A DNA stretch of 64,000 nucleotides. It comes from Microvirga sp. (lineage in GTDB: Bacteria; Pseudomonadota; Alphaproteobacteria; Rhizobiales; Beijerinckiaceae). The stretch covers positions 20,018 to 84,017 of the forward strand of contig JAQSWQ010000039.1 in the NCBI GenBank assembly GCA_029266525.1. Reading direction: 5' to 3'. Below are positions 50,636 to 61,365 of this stretch, one piece after another. A model generated the notes under the pieces. That model saw nothing but the letters and a program-made list of their open reading frames with translations. It ran no database searches and was not told the DNA's origin. Both the position numbers and the translations under genes were made by a program. How positions within the stretch are numbered: position 1 is the first letter of the stretch; the number at the start of each line of letters is the position of its first letter.

Positions 50636-53056
50636 ATGGCGAAGGGACCGACCCCAGCGGAGGTGGTGCAGCCGGCGGAGACCGCCGATCCGATCCGCCG
50701 GTTGCCTCCCGAGCCTCGCTGGAGGCGCCTGCCGAAGCTGATCCGCGCGCGCCCGAAGCTCACGGGCGCGGCGCTTGCCAACCGAGCCGGGCGCCATCTC
50801 CGATGGGCGTCCAAGATCGTCGTGCCGGCGGCCCATGCCGCGTTGGCGGGAGGCGCCAGAGGACTGAGCCGGCTCGGTTCGGCCGCGGCATCGGGCGTGC
50901 GGAAGCTGCCGCGGATCCGCCCGCGCCACGTGCTCGGCGCGACGACGGTTCTGCTCCTCCTCGTCGGCGGTTTTCTCGCCTACTGCCTTTGGACGCTTCC
51001 CTTCGGCGGCGGGCTTGTGGTCGAGGCGACGCCGAGCGCGCTCGTGGTCGAAGCGGAGGACGGCGAGGTCTTCGCGACGCGCGGCGTCTTCAAGGGCGAC
51101 AAGCTCGCGCCGGGCGACCTGCCCGATCACCTCGCCAAGGCCGTGATCGCGATCGAGGATCGGCGGTTCTACGACCATGGCGGCGTCGACCTGCGCGGCA
51201 TGACGCGGGCGCTGTGGCGCAACACCCGCGCGGGCGCCACGCGGGAAGGCGGCAGCACCATCACGCAGCAGCTCGTGCGCATGATGTACCTGTCGCAGGA
51301 CCGCACGCTGCGGCGCAAGATCCAGGAGGCGATGCTGGCGCTCTGGCTCGAGCGCCAGCTGAGCAAGGACGAGATCCTCGTCCGCTATCTCAACACCGCC
51401 TATTTCGGCGCCGGGGCCTACGGCGTCGATGCCGCGGCTAAGCGCTATTTCGGGAAGCCCGCGAAGGACCTCGGCCTCTCGGAGGCGGCGATGCTCGCCG
51501 GCCTCGTGCGGGCGCCGTCGCAGCTTGCCCCGACCCGCAATTACGAGCGCGCCCGCGAGCGTGCCGCGACCGTGCTCCAGGCCATGGTCGAGACCGGCGC
51601 CATCACGCAGCCCCAGGCCAAGGAGACGGGCGCAAAACCCGTGGCCCTGCGTCTGCCGCCCGAGACGCCGCCCGGCAGCAACTATTTCGTCGATGTCGCC
51701 GCCGCAGACCTGCGCCGCCTGCTCGGCGCTGCCCCGGCGGATTTGACGCTGCGCACCACGCTCGACCGCGACCTGCAGAAGCTCGCCGAAGAGGTCGTGA
51801 CCAGGCGGCTCGAGGCCGACGGGCAGGCCCGCAACGTCGATCAAGCGGCGCTGGTCGCGATGACCTATGACGGCGCCATCCTCGCCCTCGTCGGCGGGCG
51901 CGACTACGAGGCGAGCCAGTTCAATCGCGTGACCCAGGCGAAGCGCCAGCCGGGCTCGCTGTTCAAGCTCTTCGTCTACCTGGCGGCCTTCGAGAAGGGC
52001 TTCACGCCGCAATCCGTGCTGGTCGACGCACCGGTTCAGATCGGCGAGTGGGAGCCGCAGAACGCGAGCGGCCGCTTCCGCGGCGCGGTGAACCTCCGCA
52101 CGGCCTTCGCACAGTCGATCAACACCGTCGCCGCGCAACTCGCGGACGAGGTCGGGATTCCCGCCGTGATCGACATGGCGAAGCGTTTCGGCGTGCAGTC
52201 CGAGCTGCCGAACGTGCCGAGCCTCGCGCTCGGCTCGGCCGAGGTGACGCTTCTCGAGATGACGCGCGCCTTCGCCGCGGTCGCGGCGGGCCAGCCGGTC
52301 GAGCCCTATGCGGTGCGCGCCATCCGCGCCCGGGACCAGGCCCTCTACACGCGCCCGGCCGCGGGCGCTCCCCGCGAGCCGATGCGCAGCCGCGCGGCGA
52401 TGCTCGACCTCCTTACCGCGGTGGTACGCGAGGGCACCGGCAAAGCGGCGGCGCTGAAGGTCCCGGTCGGGGGCAAGACCGGCACGGCGCAGGAATACCG
52501 CGACGCCTGGTTCGTGGGCTTCACGCCGGAGCTCGTGGTTGGGGTCTGGTTCGGCAACGACGACAACAGCCCGACCAACCGCGTCGCCGGCGGCGATCTC
52601 CCGGCCCGCGTCTGGCGCGACTTCACCGGCCAGGCCACCACGATGCTGGCGCGCAAGCGGGCTGTCGCCGCGGGCGGTCGTTCCCCTGCGGCACCGACGA
52701 CGGGCGCGATCGCGAAGGCCTCCATCGATCCTGCAAGTGCCCCGGTGAAGGGCGCGGCGCGCGTGCTCGACACCGCGACGCTCGAGATCCGCGACCGCGA
52801 GATCCGCCTCACCGGCGTCGAGCCCGAGGACGGGCGCGCGGCGCGGGCGCTTGCCCGCTTCCTCGCCCGCCGAGAGGTCGAATGCGCCCCGGCCGAAACC
52901 TCAGGGCATCGCTGCCGCGTCGACGGCGAGGATCTCGCCGAGCTCGTGATCGCGAACGGCGGTGCGAAGGCAACCGCGGACGCCCCTCCCGAGCTCCAGG
53001 CCGCAGAGGAAAGCGCCCGCGCGGCCCGCCTCGGCCTGTGGCGCGGCCGGCGCTGA
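50636..53056 (+). CDS. Class A penicillin-binding protein (PBP1A-like) with C-terminal nuclease-like extension
   Basis: 806 aa. A cytoplasmic basic N-terminus and one membrane helix (about 102-122, VLGATTVLLLLVGGFLAYCLW) precede a GT51 glycosyltransferase domain (catalytic E174 in AVIAIEDRRFYDHGG). A transpeptidase domain follows, with S441-L-F-K and KTGTA motifs. Residues about 705-806 resemble a staphylococcal-nuclease fold (IRLTGVEPEDG, GEDLAELVIANGGA, AARLGLWRG). The usual nuclease active-site residues do not line up clearly, so this end may only bind something. It is divergent from fccAB. It makes and cross-links peptidoglycan. Confidence 0.9.
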   Translation: MAKGPTPAEVVQPAETADPIRRLPPEPRWRRLPKLIRARPKLTGAALANRAGRHLRWASKIVVPAAHAALAGGARGLSRLGSAAASGVRKLPRIRPRHVLGATTVLLLLVGGFLAYCLWTLPFGGGLVVEATPSALVVEAEDGEVFATRGVFKGDKLAPGDLPDHLAKAVIAIEDRRFYDHGGVDLRGMTRALWRNTRAGATREGGSTITQQLVRMMYLSQDRTLRRKIQEAMLALWLERQLSKDEILVRYLNTAYFGAGAYGVDAAAKRYFGKPAKDLGLSEAAMLAGLVRAPSQLAPTRNYERARERAATVLQAMVETGAITQPQAKETGAKPVALRLPPETPPGSNYFVDVAAADLRRLLGAAPADLTLRTTLDRDLQKLAEEVVTRRLEADGQARNVDQAALVAMTYDGAILALVGGRDYEASQFNRVTQAKRQPGSLFKLFVYLAAFEKGFTPQSVLVDAPVQIGEWEPQNASGRFRGAVNLRTAFAQSINTVAAQLADEVGIPAVIDMAKRFGVQSELPNVPSLALGSAEVTLLEMTRAFAAVAAGQPVEPYAVRAIRARDQALYTRPAAGAPREPMRSRAAMLDLLTAVVREGTGKAAALKVPVGGKTGTAQEYRDAWFVGFTPELVVGVWFGNDDNSPTNRVAGGDLPARVWRDFTGQATTMLARKRAVAAGGRSPAAPTTGAIAKASIDPASAPVKGAARVLDTATLEIRDREIRLTGVEPEDGRAARALARFLARREVECAPAETSGHRCRVDGEDLAELVIANGGAKATADAPPELQAAEESARAARLGLWRGRR

Positions 53057-53170
53057 TCCATCGCAGCTTCGCGTTCGGGTGAGAGCGGCAATCCGGTTGA
53101 GCCTCCTGCGGCCGCGCCATACAGTGTGGCCTTCGAGAAGCCGCGCGACGCGGCCGCCCCGGAGGAAGCC

Positions 53171-54166
53171 ATGCCCCATCTGCGCTTGAAGGCGTTCGTC
53201 GCCTGCGCCGCGCTCGTCGTCACGTCCGTCTCGGCGCTCGCAGAAGCCTCGAAGCTGCGCGTCGCCAAGCAGTATGGGCTCGGCTACCTGCAATTGATGG
53301 TCATGGAGGACCAGAAGCTCATCGAGAAGCATACGACGGACGCGGGCCTCGGCGACGTCACGGTCGATTGGGGCACGTTCCGCTCGAGCGACGTCATGAA
53401 CGACGCGCTGATCTCGCGGAACCTCGACTTCGCCTGCCTCGGGCTGCCGGGCCTGATCACCATCTGGTCGAAGACGCGCGGGAATTACGATGTCCGCGCC
53501 GCCACGGGGCTCAACGTGCTGCCGCTGATCCTCAACGTGCGCGATCCCGCGATCGGGTCGCTCAAGGATTTCAAGGAGGAGCATCGTATCGCGCTGCCGG
53601 CCGTGAAGGTCTCGATGCAGGCGATCATCCTGCAGATGGCGGCGGCGAAGGAGTTCGGCGAGGCGAACTTCCAGAAGCTCGATCCGCTCACCGTCTCGCT
53701 CGCCCATCCCGACGCGACCTCGATGATGCTGTCCGGCCGCGGCGAGGTCGTCGCGAACTTCTCCTCATCGCCCTTCCAGTACCGCCAGCAGAAGCAGGCG
53801 GGCATCCGGCCGCTGTTCTCGTCCGAGGACGTCCTCGGCGGGGCGGTGTCGTTCAACGTGATCGCCACGACGGCGAAGTTCCGCGAGGAGAACCCGAAAC
53901 TCTACAAGAGCTTCCTCTCGGCGTTGCAGGAGGCGACCGATTTCATCAACAAGGACAAGAGCGCGGCGGCCGAGATCTATCTGAAGCTATCGACCGACAA
54001 GAGCCCGAAGGAGGAGATCGTCGAGCTGATGTCGAAGCCCGGCGTGCGCTTCACAACCGAGCTCTTCGGCCTCGACAAGTTCGTCGCCTTCATGGCGAAG
54101 ACCGGCTCGCTCCGGAACCCGCCCAAGGACTGGCGGGCGGAGATGACCTTCCCGGATGCGAAGTGA
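53171..54166 (+). CDS. Orphan ABC-type substrate-binding protein (SsuA/TauA/NrtA-like)
   Basis: 331 aa, GGAGGA six bases before the ATG. Signal peptide cut near ALAEA (about residue 24). The mature protein has the NMT1/OMT1 SsuA-like pattern (LRVAKQYGLGYLQLMVMEDQKL, NRNLDFACLGLPGLITIW, VSLAHPDATSMMLSG). These bind sulfonates, thiamine precursors, nitrate or other small molecules for import. No permease or ATPase gene is adjacent. A large hairpin follows the stop. Confidence 0.88.
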   Translation: MPHLRLKAFVACAALVVTSVSALAEASKLRVAKQYGLGYLQLMVMEDQKLIEKHTTDAGLGDVTVDWGTFRSSDVMNDALISRNLDFACLGLPGLITIWSKTRGNYDVRAATGLNVLPLILNVRDPAIGSLKDFKEEHRIALPAVKVSMQAIILQMAAAKEFGEANFQKLDPLTVSLAHPDATSMMLSGRGEVVANFSSSPFQYRQQKQAGIRPLFSSEDVLGGAVSFNVIATTAKFREENPKLYKSFLSALQEATDFINKDKSAAAEIYLKLSTDKSPKEEIVELMSKPGVRFTTELFGLDKFVAFMAKTGSLRNPPKDWRAEMTFPDAK

Positions 54167-54216
54167 GGGCAGTCGGCAGCGTGAGCGGGCGCCATGCCCG
54201 CCGGCTGCCGGCCCTC
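54165..54216 (+). terminator. Large imperfect hairpin overlapping the stop of the binding-protein gene
   Basis: Three nested stems: gagggc with gccctc, cggcagc with gctgccg, gcgggc with gcccgc, loop GCCAT, with small internal loops. It starts at the second base of the TGA and ends ten bases before the next ATG. Followed by CTCT only, so it may be a terminator, an mRNA-stabilising element, or a structure limiting translation of the next gene. Confidence 0.6.
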
Positions 54217-54226
54217 CTCTAGGGCA

Positions 54227-55138
54227 ATGACCGCCGACCTTGCCTTCGATCTCGACTTTCCGGTCGGCGCCGGGGCCTGTGTCGAGCTAAGCCCGCTCGT
54301 GCGGCGGGTGGTGGCCGGCAATCCGAGCCCCTACACCTTCAAGGGCACCAACAGCTACATCGTCGGCCGGGATAAGGTCGCGATCCTCGACCCCGGACCG
54401 GACCTGCCGGAGCATGTCGACGCGCTGCTCGATGCGGTGCGCGGCGAGACCGTCACCCACATCGTCGTCTCGCACACGCATCGCGACCACTCGCCGGCGT
54501 CCCGCGCCCTGAAGGCGGCAACCGGCGCGCAGATCGTCGGGTGCGGCGTCCATCGCAGCGCGCGCCCGCTCGCCGAGGGCGAGATCAACCTGCTCGAGGC
54601 GAGTGCCGATGCCGAGTATCGGCCCGATCTCGAGCTCGCCGAGGGCCACGCCGTGGAGGGTCCCGGCTGGCGGCTCGGTGCAGTCGAGACGCCGGGACAC
54701 ATGGCGAACCACGTCTGCTTCGCGCTGCCGCAGGAGCGCGCGCTGTTCTCCGCCGACCACGTGATGGCGTGGTCGACCTCGATCGTCGCGCCGCCGGACG
54801 GCTCGATGAGCGACTTCATGGCTTCTCTCGAGAAGCTGCGGGGGCGCGAGGAAGCGGTCTACTGGCCGGGCCATGGCGGGCCGGTGAAAGACCCGCAGCG
54901 CTTCGTGCGCGCCTTGGCGCATCACCGGCGCCAGCGGGAGACCTCGATCCTCAACCGGCTCGCGGCAGGCGACCGCAAGATCGGCGAGATCGTGCCGGCG
55001 ATCTACCAGGGGCTCGCGCCGCCGTTGCGCGGCGCCGCCGGGCTCTCAGTCTTCGCCCATCTCGAGGATCTGGTGGCGCGCGGCGTCGTCGCCAGCGACG
55101 GCCCGCCCACGCTCACGGGCGAGTACCGCCTCGCCTGA
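54227..55138 (+). CDS. Metallo-beta-lactamase-fold hydrolase (LACTB2-like)
   Basis: 303 aa. The metal-binding THRDHSP motif (VVSHTHRDHSPASRALK), the later ligands in ETPGHMANHVCF and LFSADHVM, and WPGHGGPV match LACTB2 and related hydrolases that include endoribonucleases and glyoxalase-type enzymes. C-terminal winged-helix-like region follows (AAGLSVFAHLEDLVARG). The substrate is not evident. Confidence 0.88.
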   Translation: MTADLAFDLDFPVGAGACVELSPLVRRVVAGNPSPYTFKGTNSYIVGRDKVAILDPGPDLPEHVDALLDAVRGETVTHIVVSHTHRDHSPASRALKAATGAQIVGCGVHRSARPLAEGEINLLEASADAEYRPDLELAEGHAVEGPGWRLGAVETPGHMANHVCFALPQERALFSADHVMAWSTSIVAPPDGSMSDFMASLEKLRGREEAVYWPGHGGPVKDPQRFVRALAHHRRQRETSILNRLAAGDRKIGEIVPAIYQGLAPPLRGAAGLSVFAHLEDLVARGVVASDGPPTLTGEYRLA

Positions 55139-55141
55139 GCC

Positions 55142-55921
55142 TCACCGGAGGGCGAGCGCGAGGTTCGAGACCTCGTCGAGATAGGCGCGGATGCGCCGCG
55201 CGTTCTGGCCGAGATCGTGGCTGCCGAGCCGCGAGGCCGAGCGGACATCGATGCGGCTGCCGTCGACTCGCGGGCGAATGCGAACGGTGATGTCGTCGGG
55301 CAGGCGCAGGAGGAAGGTCCGGTCGATCGCCTCGATCCGGCCGAGGCCGACGCGGCCGCCCGGCCGGACGGTCTCGATCACCTCCCAGCCGCGATTCACG
55401 GCGGCCTTGCGTACGAGCTCGAACGCCTCCTCCGGGCTCACGTCGAGGGTGAGCGGCGCGATCTGCGGATAGGCGGCGCGCTGGGCAAGCCGCGTCTCGC
55501 GCGTAACCTCCGGCGGCACGCGCCCGCCGCGCGCCTCGAGCGCGATCCGCGAGCGCGAGAAGGCCGGCGCATCCTCGATGTCGGTCGAGACGTCGTTGAG
55601 GCGCGGAAGCGTCGCCGCGCGCAACGCGAACAGGCCGGGATAGGCGAGGATGACGAGCGCGAGAACGAGCCCCTTTGCCGCGGCGCCGACACCCCGGCGT
55701 CCTTCCATCCAGATCCGCACGAAGGCCGCCAAGGCGAGGAGCACCGCCAGCACCGCGAGCCCGATGCCGGCCGCGAGCGAGATCGCGCCCGGCAGCACGT
55801 CGACAAGCTGGAAGCGCATCAAGACGAGCGCGACCGCCGTCACCGCGAGCGCGAACCAGGCGATCCGGCGGGACCAGATCGCCGCACGCGAGACGGGTTC
55901 CTCGATGATCAGACGGCGCAT
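55142..55921 (-). CDS. DUF1499-family membrane protein
   Basis: 259 aa with three hydrophobic segments in the first 110 residues (IAWFALAVTAVALVL, AISLAAGIGLAVLAVLLALAA, GLVLALVILAYPGLFA), then a soluble DUF1499 domain (PQIAPLTLDVSPEEAFELVRK, GWEVIET, DDITVRIRPRVDGSRIDVRS). Function unknown. It is the last of three minus-strand genes with the M48 protease and DUF898 protein; gap to the protease is 30 bases. Confidence 0.85.
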   Translation of the reverse strand: MRRLIIEEPVSRAAIWSRRIAWFALAVTAVALVLMRFQLVDVLPGAISLAAGIGLAVLAVLLALAAFVRIWMEGRRGVGAAAKGLVLALVILAYPGLFALRAATLPRLNDVSTDIEDAPAFSRSRIALEARGGRVPPEVTRETRLAQRAAYPQIAPLTLDVSPEEAFELVRKAAVNRGWEVIETVRPGGRVGLGRIEAIDRTFLLRLPDDITVRIRPRVDGSRIDVRSASRLGSHDLGQNARRIRAYLDEVSNLALALR

Positions 55922-55951
55922 CGGCGGTTCGGGAGGGCGTCGGAGGGCGGC

Positions 55952-57022
55952 TCAGCCCGCCTTACAGATGCTTTTGAGGGCGCGCCACTCTTCCTCGGTG
56001 AGGAGAGGCGGCCCGGTCGCCGGGCTCTCGCGCGCTTTCAACGCGTCGAGCCGCGCCTCGCTGACAGGGTGGCTCGCCAGGAAGGGCAGCGGCATGTCCC
56101 TCTGCGTGCCGGTGATGCGCACGAGGAGCGCACCCATCGGCTGCGGCGAGCGGCCGAGCGCCACCATCAGATCGGCCGCGAACCGGTCCGCGTCGGTCTC
56201 GGCCTCGCGCGAGTAGGAGCTGTCGACGAGGGTGCGGCCGAGCAGGATCAGCGTGCCGCCCCCGGTGATGTCGCCGAAAAGCAGGCCGAGGAGGAAGGAG
56301 CTGCCGCCGGCCTGGATCAGCCGGCGCAAGGCGTCGCGGCGGGCGACGTGGCCGAGCTCATGGGCCAGGATGCCTGCGATCTCGTCCGGGCTCTCGGCCC
56401 GGCGCAGCAGGCCGTCGAGCAGGTAGATGCGCCCGCCGGGCAGCGCGAGCGCGTTCCCGATCGCGGTGTCGAGCACCCGCACTTCGGCCGCAAGCGGGAG
56501 CTCCACACGTGAGGTGAGCGTGGCGACGAGCTTGCCGAGCGCCGCGGCCCCGGGCCCGCCATCGCAGGCCTTGCCGTCGAAGAGCACGCGCACCTGGTTA
56601 TCGACGGCCTCGCCGAGCCGGCGCTCGAGCGCCGCCGGCACGAGCGGCGCAAGCTGGTTCGCGGCGAGCGGCAAGAGGTAGATCGTCGTGAGCACGATCG
56701 AAGCCGCCGCGGCGAGCGACCAGCCGACGATGCGCGCGATGGTGCGGCGGTCCGTCGTGATGCCGGCCTCCGCCTGCGGCGAGCGCCGTAGGAGCTCGGC
56801 CGCGAGCGCCTCGTCCTCGACTTCGAGGCGGGCGAGCTCGGGTGCGCCGAGGCTGCGCACCCGCAGGCGTGCAGCCTCGACCGGCAGGCGCTTGATGTCG
56901 GGATAGGCCCAGCGCGCGGCGACCGTCTCGCCTTCGAGGATCTCGACCGCATCGGCCGCGAAGCGCAGCGCGACCGGGCGGGGCTTCGCGGCAAGTCCGT
57001 CGTAGAATACGGCGGCGGCCAT
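55952..57022 (-). CDS. M48-family zinc metallopeptidase with N-terminal beta domain
   Basis: 356 aa. An N-terminal domain of about 90 residues (DUF7092-like) precedes a membrane helix (about 100-118). The peptidase domain carries HELGH (H221, E222, H225) and the third zinc ligand Glu in SREAETDADRFAADLM. It acts on membrane or misfolded proteins. Just three bases separate it from the DUF898 gene upstream, so they are co-transcribed. Confidence 0.9.
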   Translation of the reverse strand: MAAAVFYDGLAAKPRPVALRFAADAVEILEGETVAARWAYPDIKRLPVEAARLRVRSLGAPELARLEVEDEALAAELLRRSPQAEAGITTDRRTIARIVGWSLAAAASIVLTTIYLLPLAANQLAPLVPAALERRLGEAVDNQVRVLFDGKACDGGPGAAALGKLVATLTSRVELPLAAEVRVLDTAIGNALALPGGRIYLLDGLLRRAESPDEIAGILAHELGHVARRDALRRLIQAGGSSFLLGLLFGDITGGGTLILLGRTLVDSSYSREAETDADRFAADLMVALGRSPQPMGALLVRITGTQRDMPLPFLASHPVSEARLDALKARESPATGPPLLTEEEWRALKSICKAG

Positions 57023-57025
57023 CGC

Positions 57026-58255
57026 TCAGATCGCGCCGACGTCGAGGGCGTCGGCGAGGCCCTCGCCGAGGCTGCCGGCCGCCTCGCCCGCGGCGACCGC
57101 ATGGTCGGCGGCGGTGAGGTTCACCACCGTGGTCGAGGCCGCGACCGCGACCCAGATGCCACGGTCGAGGAAGTATCGCTTCAGGACCCCGAGCCCGAGC
57201 AGGAAGGCGAGGTAGAGGAGCAGCACTGCCGCGGCCTCGAAGGCGTAGCTCGACCAGTCCGCCGCAAGGCTCGCCTCGAGCTTGTTGAGATCGCCGAGCC
57301 GCGCCGCGAAAAGGCTGCCGAGCACGCCCGCGAGCACGGCGCCGTAGCCGGTCGTGGCGGCGAGCCATTTGAGATAGCAGCCGAAAACGGTGTCGCGGCG
57401 CAGCCGGCTTTCGAGCGCCACGGCTCCGAAGCGGACGCCCTCGATCAGCCAGCGGATCAGGGTGCCGCGGAACAGCACATAGGCGATCGGCAGGGTGAAT
57501 GACATGGCGGAAAGAAGCCCGATCAGAACGATCACGCGGGCGGCATTGCCGACGAAGATTGCAAGCACGCCGGCGGCGATCGCCAGGCCGATCGTCATCG
57601 CCCAGAGCGCGACGCCGCGCCGAAACAGCGTGCTTCCCGTTCCGGCGAAATCGCCGGCAAGGTCGCCGAAGCGGGTGTTCTGCATCTTGTAGCGCTCGAG
57701 CGCCGCCATGCGCCACGGCAGCGCGAGACCGAGCGAGAACAGCGTTGCGAGGTCCCACAGGAAGGTCTTGCCCGCGTATCGCCACGCGGAGCCGGTCATC
57801 CAGAAGCGCACGCCCCGGAAGATCGTGCGGGTCGCACGGTAGCGCCGGGCGCGATAGACCGCGTATTGGCCGAAGACGTAGAGGACCAGAAACAGCGGCA
57901 CGCTGGCGAAAGCCTGCATCCGCTCGGCCGCGAGGCTCAGCGCGAAATAGCCGACGTAGATCGGCGCCAGCACCGCCAGCGCTATCATGAAGCCGATCAG
58001 GAGCTCGCGCCCGGTGCCGGTGTACTCGAGGCTCTCGCCGCCGATACGCGTCTTCCCCCAGAGATGCCTGCGGATGTCGGTGATGAGCCAGAACCGATAA
58101 AACCCAGCGGTCGGCAGGATGAGCGCGGCGCCCTTGGCCACAAGGCCGAAGAAGTCGCCAGGCGCGCCCGTAAAGGCCAATTCCGTTCGCTCGGGCAGCG
58201 GGATCCGCGGGGTCGAGGCCACCGGAGGTACGGGGACGGCGATGTTCATCGGCAT
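57026..58255 (-). CDS. DUF898 (YjgN-family) membrane protein
   Basis: 409 aa. Multiple helices (for example LIGFMIALAVLAPIYVGYF) and the DUF898 pattern (GFYRFWLITDIRRHLWGKTRIGG, RYKMQNTRFGD). The function of YjgN is unknown. It is first in a three-gene unit with the M48 peptidase and DUF1499 protein. A start at 58249 is also possible. Confidence 0.85.
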   Translation of the reverse strand: MPMNIAVPVPPVASTPRIPLPERTELAFTGAPGDFFGLVAKGAALILPTAGFYRFWLITDIRRHLWGKTRIGGESLEYTGTGRELLIGFMIALAVLAPIYVGYFALSLAAERMQAFASVPLFLVLYVFGQYAVYRARRYRATRTIFRGVRFWMTGSAWRYAGKTFLWDLATLFSLGLALPWRMAALERYKMQNTRFGDLAGDFAGTGSTLFRRGVALWAMTIGLAIAAGVLAIFVGNAARVIVLIGLLSAMSFTLPIAYVLFRGTLIRWLIEGVRFGAVALESRLRRDTVFGCYLKWLAATTGYGAVLAGVLGSLFAARLGDLNKLEASLAADWSSYAFEAAAVLLLYLAFLLGLGVLKRYFLDRGIWVAVAASTTVVNLTAADHAVAAGEAAGSLGEGLADALDVGAI

Positions 58256-58316
58256 CGGCTCTCGTCGAGGAAACCAAAGCCTAGGATGCCACGCGACAGC
58301 AAGCGGTGCCGTGCGC

Positions 58317-59942
<1,626 letters not shown>

Positions 59943-60150
59943 GGCTTGTACTCCCGGCCTGGGCAGCTTTGGCGCGCACCATAGAAGCGGAGCCCCGGGC
60001 TCGGGAAGGGGCATTCGCCGCCGCGGGGGCGAGCGAAATCCCGCGGGCTTTTCCGGGCGACGGCTTCGAAGAACCGAGCGGAGCGGCGAGGAGCAGCCCT
60101 TCCACCGCCGCACCGTCCAGAGCTCCTCATCAGCTTCGCGTGCAGGGACC

Positions 60151-61218
60151 TTAGATCCACCCCTTGAGCTCGCGCTCCACGATGTGGCGGATCACGCGCA
60201 TGCCCTCGGCGCCGTCGTTGAGGCACGGCAGGTAGGCGAATTTCTCGCCGCCGTTCTCCTGGAAATAGTGGCGGTTCTCGCCGTCGAGCTCCTCCAGCGT
60301 CTCGAGGCAGTCGGCCGAGAAGCCGGGGGCGACGACCGCGAGGCGCTTCACGCCGCTCTGCGCCAGCGCCTTTACGGTCTCGTCGGTATAGGGCTTGAGC
60401 CACTCCTCATTGCCGAAGCGCGACTGGAAGCTCAGGCGGAAGCGCTCCTCGGGCCAGCCGAAGGCCTCGCGCATCATGCGCCAGGTCTTCGCGCAGTGGC
60501 AGTGATAGGGGTCGCCCTTGAGGAGGTACGACTTCGGCACGCCGTGGAAGGAGACGAGGATCGCCTCGGGCTCGAAATCGAGCCGGGCGAGGTCCTGTCG
60601 CATCGCCTGGACCACGGCCTCTATATAGATCGGGTCGTCATGGTAGGGCGGCGAGACGCGGATCGCCGGCTGCCAGCGCATCTCCATCAGCGCCCGGAAG
60701 GCTTGGTCGCAGGCGGTGGCCGAGGTCGCGGCCGAGTATTGCGGGTAGAGCGGCACGAGGAGGATGCGATCGCAGCCCTGGCCGAGCAGCGCCGCGATGC
60801 GCTCGCGGATGGGAGGGCTGCCGTAGCGCATGGCCCAATCGACCGTGACGCGGCCGCCGGCGGCTTGCGAGAGATCCGCGCCGAGCTTCTCGGCCTGAGC
60901 GCGGGTGATGGTCTTGAGCGGGCCCTCGTCCTGCTCCTTGTTCCAGATCTTGTCGTAGTCGCGCCCCTTCGGCCCCGGGCGCTTCGAGAGGATGATGAGG
61001 TTGAGCACCGGCCACCAGATCAGGCGCGAGGTCTCGATCACGCGGCGGTCGGACAGGAACTCCTTGAGGTAGCGCCGCATCGGCCAGTAGCCCGTCGCCT
61101 CCGGCGTGCCGAGATTGAGGAGGAGCACGCCGATGCGGCCCGAGCGGGCCGGCGGATGGTCTGCCGGGATGCGCACCGCGCCGGTTTCGAGCTCGGCCGG
61201 CCTCACGATGGTGTTCAT
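60151..61218 (-). CDS. hemH: Ferrochelatase
   Basis: 355 aa. The metal-insertion residues H225 (SFHGVPK) and E306 (SADCLETLEELD) are in place, together with the family start VLLLNLGTPEA and PLYPQYSAAT. It inserts ferrous iron into protoporphyrin IX to make haem, used by the bc1 and cytochrome c proteins here. It is divergent from the 5'-nucleotidase gene. Confidence 0.95.
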   Translation of the reverse strand: MNTIVRPAELETGAVRIPADHPPARSGRIGVLLLNLGTPEATGYWPMRRYLKEFLSDRRVIETSRLIWWPVLNLIILSKRPGPKGRDYDKIWNKEQDEGPLKTITRAQAEKLGADLSQAAGGRVTVDWAMRYGSPPIRERIAALLGQGCDRILLVPLYPQYSAATSATACDQAFRALMEMRWQPAIRVSPPYHDDPIYIEAVVQAMRQDLARLDFEPEAILVSFHGVPKSYLLKGDPYHCHCAKTWRMMREAFGWPEERFRLSFQSRFGNEEWLKPYTDETVKALAQSGVKRLAVVAPGFSADCLETLEELDGENRHYFQENGGEKFAYLPCLNDGAEGMRVIRHIVERELKGWI

Positions 61219-61365
61219 GCGCTTCGTTCTCGCCCTGGTCCTGCTCGCTAGATAGGCCCGAACAGGTGGCGATCAAACGGCGGCGAGGAGCGACGATTCG
61301 CGCCTGCGCGGACGGACGCGCATGGTAAGGAGGCGCGGAATCGAGAACCCGCCTGGAGAATGCGA

